In this document: positions 59,885-64,000 of the stretch, in pieces
Numbering within the stretch: position 1 is the first letter of the stretch
Layout of the letters: each line of letters starts with the position of its first letter
Source: Kineosporia babensis
GTDB lineage: Bacteria; Actinomycetota; Actinomycetes; Actinomycetales; Kineosporiaceae
NCBI RefSeq assembly: GCF_021129305.1
Contig: NZ_JAJOMB010000005.1
Coordinates: 124,001 to 188,000, forward strand
Length of the DNA stretch: 64,000 bases
Direction of reading: 5' to 3'
Position numbers and translations under genes: made by a program
Notes under the pieces: generated by a model
Databases searched by the model: none
Told to the model about the DNA's origin: nothing
The model's input: the letters and a program-made list of their open reading frames with translations, nothing else

Positions 59885-60931
59885 GTGACCAACGCCCTGG
59901 ATCCTCATCCGCTGGTCTGGGAGAGCCGCGTACGTGGGAGCCTGCTCGGCCTGGCCCTCGGCGAGAGCCTGGCCTTCAGCCAGCCCTCCGACCAGCCTGA
60001 CGCCCCGATCCTGGCCGGGCCGTGCACCCAGCTGGCGGCCTTCACCGTGGAGGGCACGGTGCGGGCGGCGCTGCGCTCACTGCACAAGGGGGCATGTCAT
60101 CCGCCGTCGGTGCTGTGGTCGGCCTACTGCCGCTGGGGCCGACTCCAGGAGCTGCTGCCTGAGGCGTCGATGGCGCTGGACGGGTGGCTGGTCACCGTGC
60201 CGGTGTTGCGGGAGAAGCGTGGAGACGCCCCGGCGACGGTCAGCTCGATGCTGGACACCGGGCCGGGCAGCCGGGAGGCGCCGACCAACGGCAGCATGGG
60301 CTGGCACGCGCTGGTCCGCGGCCTGCCCTTCGCCCCGCTGTCCGGGCAGGCGCACTGGTCCGACGTGCAGATGGCAACGGAGTGCGCGGCCCTGACCCAC
60401 GGCCATCCCCGGGCCTGGTCGTCGGCCGCGGCCGGGGTCCGGCTGCTGAACCGGCTACTGGCCTCGTTCACCGGGCAGGAGGACCTGCCCGCGGTGGTCA
60501 CCGAGGCCCTGCCCGAGCTGGACGAGGACGTGGCGGCCGGGCTGCACACAGCTTTGTGGGCGGCCAGCACCCGGCCGGGAGAACGCGAAGTGCTGTTCAG
60601 CATCGCCGGGGACAGCACCGCGCCCTCCGTGCTGATGGGTGGCGTGTACGCGGCCGCGAGCTTCCCCGGGCGCGGAGGCATCTACCAGGCCATGCGATTC
60701 GCGGGCACGGCCAAGGAACCGCAGGGAGTCTCGGCGATGGCCGGGGCGGTGCTCGGAGCGATGCACGGGGTAGAGGTGTGGCCGGCCGGGGTACTGCTCC
60801 GGCACGAGCTCACCTGGGTGCTGGACACGCTGGCCCGGGACTTCGTACGTCAGCTCACCGCCAACCCCGGCGGCAGCGCCAACCGCCCGGCCAACGACCC
60901 CCGCTGGAACGAGCGCTACCCAGGCTGGTGA
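59885..60931 (+). CDS. ADP-ribosylglycohydrolase-fold protein, degenerate metal site
   Basis: A 348-residue protein of the DraG/ADP-ribosyl-glycohydrolase fold: Arg-Gly-Ser-Leu-Leu-Gly-Leu-Ala-Leu-Gly-Glu at residues 17-27, Ala-Ala-Leu-Thr-His-Gly-His-Pro (168-175) and Ser-Ile-Ala-Gly-Asp-Ser (239-244). The usual Asp-Asp-Thr-Gln metal motif is Pro-Cys-Thr-Gln (46-49) and the second Asp-x-Asp site is reduced to Asp-Ser-Thr, so binuclear metal hydrolysis is doubtful. CACAAT six bases before the GTG at 59885 suggests a leaderless message. It is the second gene cluster downstream of glnA; a regulatory link is speculative. Confidence 0.78.
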   Translation: MTNALDPHPLVWESRVRGSLLGLALGESLAFSQPSDQPDAPILAGPCTQLAAFTVEGTVRAALRSLHKGACHPPSVLWSAYCRWGRLQELLPEASMALDGWLVTVPVLREKRGDAPATVSSMLDTGPGSREAPTNGSMGWHALVRGLPFAPLSGQAHWSDVQMATECAALTHGHPRAWSSAAAGVRLLNRLLASFTGQEDLPAVVTEALPELDEDVAAGLHTALWAASTRPGEREVLFSIAGDSTAPSVLMGGVYAAASFPGRGGIYQAMRFAGTAKEPQGVSAMAGAVLGAMHGVEVWPAGVLLRHELTWVLDTLARDFVRQLTANPGGSANRPANDPRWNERYPGW

Positions 60932-61600
60932 TCAGCCGTGCCGTAGCTCGTCCCGGGCCTGGGCGAACCAGCGCTGCCCAGGCCAGCGCCACAGCAGCCG
61001 GATCGGAGCCGGCAGCTCGGCCAGGATGCTCTGCTTCTCCTGCTCCGTGGCGTCCTCCAGGGCGAAACCCAGCAGTACCAGCGCCAGCTTCGGGTTCTTC
61101 ACCGCCATCCCGGAGCGGGCCCGTTCGTTCAGCGCTTCCCATTCCGCCGGGCTGACGTTACCCGGCACCAGCGGCAGCAAGTCGCGCTCCTCGTCGGCAA
61201 GGTGCTCGTCCAGCGCCGCCGAGGCCTGGGCCAGCACGTCGGCAAGTTCGTCCCGGGCCGGCCCCGCGGCACTCCCCCGCCAGCCCGCGTTCAGCGTGTT
61301 CACCTGGTTCAGCAGGTTTTCCAGACGCTCGTGCTGCGACTCCATCCGCAGCACGATCTCGGAGTCGGTGCTGATCACCCGCTGCAGCATGATCGGCCAG
61401 AGCAGGTCGTCCTCGGCCTCGTGATGGTGGTGCAGAGCGCCGACCACCAACTGCAGGTGCGCTCCGACCAGCTCGGCGCGGCGCCGGTCGCTGTCGGCCA
61501 CGGCCCGGATGATGCCGGGCAGGATCCGGAACTCGCGGCGGTAGATCTTGTGGGCGAACACCATTTCCCAGGTGTCCACGGTCTCGGTACTCGTCGTCAT
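60932..61600 (-). CDS. Hemerythrin HHE-domain protein
   Basis: A 222-residue cytoplasmic protein with a hemerythrin-like four-helix bundle: His17 (Ala-His-Lys-Ile-Tyr), His57-60 with Glu61 (His-His-His-His-Glu-Ala-Glu-Asp), His in Glu-Ser-Gln-His-Glu-Arg-Leu, and His/Glu in His-Leu-Ala-Asp-Glu-Glu-Arg-Asp-Leu. These bind a non-heme di-iron centre; family members sense or scavenge oxygen and nitric oxide. A C-terminal helical part of about 70 residues follows. Its stop codon directly abuts that of the DraG-like gene, and it is divergent from the SARP regulator 58 bases away. Confidence 0.88.
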   Translation of the reverse strand: MTTSTETVDTWEMVFAHKIYRREFRILPGIIRAVADSDRRRAELVGAHLQLVVGALHHHHEAEDDLLWPIMLQRVISTDSEIVLRMESQHERLENLLNQVNTLNAGWRGSAAGPARDELADVLAQASAALDEHLADEERDLLPLVPGNVSPAEWEALNERARSGMAVKNPKLALVLLGFALEDATEQEKQSILAELPAPIRLLWRWPGQRWFAQARDELRHG

Positions 61601-61658
61601 GCCCTCAGGCTGCCGAGCCGTCCTTGCAGTCTTCTTGCAACCGATACCATCACGCCTC

Positions 61659-64000
61659 GTGCTGATCTGCCGGGTTCTCGGACCGCTCGAGGTCACGGTC
61701 GCCGGTACCCCGGTGGAGGTCGGCGGGCCGCAGCCGCGGCGCCTGGTGCAGGCCCTGATCATCGCGCGCGGCGAACCGCTGGCGGAAGACCTTCTGGCCG
61801 AGGCGATCTGGGGATCTGCTCCGCCGGCCAACCCGGCCGCATCGTTGCAGGCCTACGTCTCCCGCCTGCGAAAAGTTTTCGGCGCCCAAGCCCTCACCCG
61901 CTCTCCCGGCGGCTACGCGCTCCAGGCGCGCTCGGACGTCCTCCATTTCGAGGCCCTGCTCACCGAGGCCCGAACCGTCCAGCGCCCGATTGACCGGATG
62001 CAGGTACTCGGTAACGCTCTGAAACTGTGGCGAGGACGCCCGTATCCCGACCTGGAAGCGTTCGGCGACGCCGAGCGTCATCAATTGACCGAACAACACG
62101 CCACCGCCATCGAAGACCACGCCGCCACCCTGCTCGCGTTGGGCGACGCCCCGGTAGCAGTCAGCGAAATGCGTTCCGCCGTCGATGAAGACCCGTATCG
62201 GGAGCGCCGCTGGGAACTACTCATCCTGGGTCTGTACCGCAGTGCCCGCCAGGCCGAAGCATTTTCGGCACTGCGGCAGGTGCGCGCGCTGCTGGCCGAC
62301 GACCTCGGCGTGGACCCCGGCCCCGAACTGCAGAGCCTCGAACGACGCCTGCTCGCCCAGGACCCGACCCTGCTCCTGGATGCCACCGCCCGGCCGCCCG
62401 CACCCCGGCGTCCGTTGACCAAATTCGTCGGTCGCGATCGCGAACAGGCCCTTCTGCGAACGACAATGACCGAATCCCGATTGATGACGCTGGTGGGCCC
62501 GGGTGGGGCCGGCAAGACTCGACTGGCTCTGGAGTGGGCGGGACCGGCCCCGTTCGCCCGGCTGGCCGATGTGCACTCGCCGCTCGATCTGCCCTCGGTG
62601 GTCGCGCAGGCTCTGGGGCTGCTCGAGATCCCGGAGCGTTTCACTGGCCTGGACGGCCTGCTGGTGCTGGACAACTGCGAGCATCTGACCGGTGCGGTGG
62701 CCGATCTGGCAACGGCGCTGCTGGCCGACAACCCGAGTCTGAGCCTGCTGACGACCAGTCGCGAAGGGCTCGGGGTGGACGGGGAACGTCTGCTGCCGGT
62801 CGATCCGCTGCCCCAGAACGATGCAGTTGCCCTGCTGACCGACCGGATCGCCGCCGTACGACCGGGCTGGCAACCGAGTGCCACCGAGACGCAGGAACTC
62901 GACCGGCTGGCCGAGGCGCTGGACGGCATTCCGCTGGCGCTGGAACTTGCTGCGGCCCGGGCTCGTTTGCTGAGCCTGAGCGACATCACCGGGTTGCTGG
63001 GGTCAAGATTCCCATCTCTCGGCCAGGTTCCGCGCAATGCGGTCACGCCGCACGCCACGCTGGAGGCCACCGTCGCCTGGAGCGTGGATCTGCTGCCGGA
63101 GAACGAGCGCTACACGTTGCTTCGGCTGTGGCCGTTCGAGGGCGGCTTCACCCTGGAGGCCGCCGAGGCGGTCGGCTGCGATCTGGATGTGCTGTCGTCG
63201 CTGGTCTCTCGCTCGGTGGTGAGCGCCGACACCACGTCCACGCCGACCCGCTACCGGATGCTGGAGATCATCCGGGCCTACTGCCGCGAGCACGATCCCG
63301 ACCCTGCCGACAGCCGCGACCGGCACGCCACCTGGAGCCGCGACCTGGTTGCCCGGATCGTGCACGACCTGCGGGGCAAGCGCTCGGCCCGCTCGATCCG
63401 GGTGCTCAACCGCGAACTGCCCAACCTGCGCGCCGGTCTGGTCCACGACCTCGCCGTTCGCCCCTCGGCCGCATTGCGCACCGCCGGTCTGCTGGAGTGG
63501 TTCTGGCTGCGGACCGGGCACGTGGCCGAAGGCCTGCGGCTGCTGAATCAGGCGCTCGAACGGGCTCCGGAGGCTCCGGCCGTCGATCGGGCCCGGGCCA
63601 CGGCCGCTTGCGGCACGCTGTTCTGGCTCGGGCGTGACCTTTCCGAGGGGCGGAACCTGGTGCTGCGGGCGCTGGAGATCCTCGGGGAACCGCAGGACAC
63701 GGAGGGACGCCTGCTGCTCGGGCAGTTGCGTTACTACGAGGGCATGCTCTGGATCTATTTCGGCGATTACCAGCGCGCGGCCGAAAGTGCGCGGGAATCG
63801 ATCGTTCTGGCGCGGAGCACCGACGAGGCGTGGTTCGGGACCGTGCCGCAGGCCATTCTCGGCGCGGCGCTCGACGGCCTCGGGCACCAGAGCGAAGCCC
63901 GACAGACGCTTCGGGGCGCCATCGCGCAGTCCCGGCAGAACGGTTACGGCTGGGCGGGCGGTTTCGCCAGCGTCCTGTTGGCCCGCGCTCTGATCAGGGA
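61659..64000 (+). CDS. SARP/AfsR-like transcriptional regulator (3' end outside window)
   Basis: At least 780 residues, open to the window edge. An OmpR-type DNA-binding domain (residues 1-90: Arg-Val-Leu-Gly-Pro-Leu-Glu-Val, Tyr-Val-Ser-Arg-Leu-Arg-Lys-Val-Phe) is followed by a bacterial transcriptional activation (BTAD) domain (about 95-240), an NB-ARC ATPase with Walker A Gly280-Pro-Gly-Gly-Ala-Gly-Lys286-Thr, Walker B Leu-Leu-Val-Leu-Asp-Asn and Ala-Leu-Asp-Gly-Ile-Pro-Leu-Ala-Leu-Glu, and TPR-like helices after residue 580. These large regulators usually control secondary metabolism or development. The GTG at 61659 opens the conserved domain. The target is not visible. Confidence 0.9.
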   Translation, partial: MLICRVLGPLEVTVAGTPVEVGGPQPRRLVQALIIARGEPLAEDLLAEAIWGSAPPANPAASLQAYVSRLRKVFGAQALTRSPGGYALQARSDVLHFEALLTEARTVQRPIDRMQVLGNALKLWRGRPYPDLEAFGDAERHQLTEQHATAIEDHAATLLALGDAPVAVSEMRSAVDEDPYRERRWELLILGLYRSARQAEAFSALRQVRALLADDLGVDPGPELQSLERRLLAQDPTLLLDATARPPAPRRPLTKFVGRDREQALLRTTMTESRLMTLVGPGGAGKTRLALEWAGPAPFARLADVHSPLDLPSVVAQALGLLEIPERFTGLDGLLVLDNCEHLTGAVADLATALLADNPSLSLLTTSREGLGVDGERLLPVDPLPQNDAVALLTDRIAAVRPGWQPSATETQELDRLAEALDGIPLALELAAARARLLSLSDITGLLGSRFPSLGQVPRNAVTPHATLEATVAWSVDLLPENERYTLLRLWPFEGGFTLEAAEAVGCDLDVLSSLVSRSVVSADTTSTPTRYRMLEIIRAYCREHDPDPADSRDRHATWSRDLVARIVHDLRGKRSARSIRVLNRELPNLRAGLVHDLAVRPSAALRTAGLLEWFWLRTGHVAEGLRLLNQALERAPEAPAVDRARATAACGTLFWLGRDLSEGRNLVLRALEILGEPQDTEGRLLLGQLRYYEGMLWIYFGDYQRAAESARESIVLARSTDEAWFGTVPQAILGAALDGLGHQSEARQTLRGAIAQSRQNGYGWAGGFASVLLARALIR

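Noticed and set aside
1-64000. tRNA, rRNA, insertion sequences or integrase sites
   Set aside because: I looked for transposase or integrase motifs and for tRNA-like cloverleaf sequences at gene borders and saw none; this was by eye and not exhaustive.

Overview
The window is high-GC DNA with many GTG and TTG starts, dense operons with 1-4 base overlaps, a cytochrome bcc-aa3 branch, a GlnR-type box in front of glnA, and a gene order that follows the Mycobacterium tuberculosis segment Rv2188c to Rv2220 almost step by step (pimB, Rv2189c region, NlpC/P60, DnaQ-UvrC, trpD, ctaE-qcrCAB, ctaC, adenosine kinase, HesB, glycerate kinase, DUF3043, cobT-cobS, gcvT, aminopeptidase, dlaT/sucB, SDR, lipB, lipA, DUF4191, RDD, glnA1). 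It is therefore a chromosomal core segment of an actinomycete. It is not a mycobacterium (ctaD sits between ctaC and ctaF, CobU is present, asnB is absent). A Kineosporia-like lineage is possible, but that is a guess.

Layout. 1-8.1 kb holds a Flp-type pilin, a polytopic membrane protein, a G/T-rich repeat tract, the mannosyltransferase PimB, a zinc-protease-like lipoprotein or membrane protein, a phosphoesterase, a secreted NlpC/P60 peptidoglycan hydrolase, and a 34-bp repeat array with strong G-quadruplex potential. 8.1-22.3 kb is the respiratory block: DnaQ-UvrC fusion, an aminoglycoside-phosphotransferase-like kinase, qcrB/qcrA/qcrC/ctaE on the minus strand, a degenerate receiver protein with trpD, an L,D-transpeptidase, and ctaC-ctaD-ctaF. 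22.3-31 kb carries a cysteine-desulfurase-like protein lacking its PLP lysine next to a TusA-like protein, then aat, adenosine kinase, an A-type Fe-S carrier, glycerate kinase, nadA, an M20 dipeptidase and a TetR regulator. 31-41.5 kb has DUF3043, an aldo/keto reductase, the cobalamin assembly genes cobU-cobT-cobS, gcvT, a leucyl aminopeptidase, and a TetR-membrane protein pair. 41.6-55.5 kb is the lipoate block: dihydrolipoamide dehydrogenase, the E2 subunit SucB/DlaT with two lipoyl domains, lipB, lipA and accessory genes, with an ArsR-cation efflux pair inserted between lipB and lipA. 55.5-64 kb has glnA behind a GlnR-like operator, an XRE/ImmA-IrrE plus PIN-domain gene pair, a degenerate ADP-ribosylglycohydrolase-fold protein, a hemerythrin, and a SARP/AfsR-like regulator cut by the window edge.

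How the parts work together. The bcc and aa3 genes together make the menaquinol-to-oxygen supercomplex. LipB and LipA make the lipoyl group used by SucB (via its two lipoyl lysines), with Lpd re-oxidising it; GcvT belongs to another lipoyl-dependent system. TusA, the HesB carrier, NadA and LipA are all tied to sulfur or Fe-S chemistry. Several monocistronic genes share a TANNNT box 6-7 bases before the start codon with no Shine-Dalgarno sequence, so leaderless transcripts seem common. The parts that stand out from the conserved backbone are the XRE-ImmA/PIN pair, the lysine-less desulfurase paralogue, the divergent CobT-like protein with a pentapeptide repeat, the G-rich 34-bp array, and a 19-bp perfect inverted repeat before the DnaQ-UvrC gene. 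No tRNA, rRNA, CRISPR array or insertion sequence was recognised.
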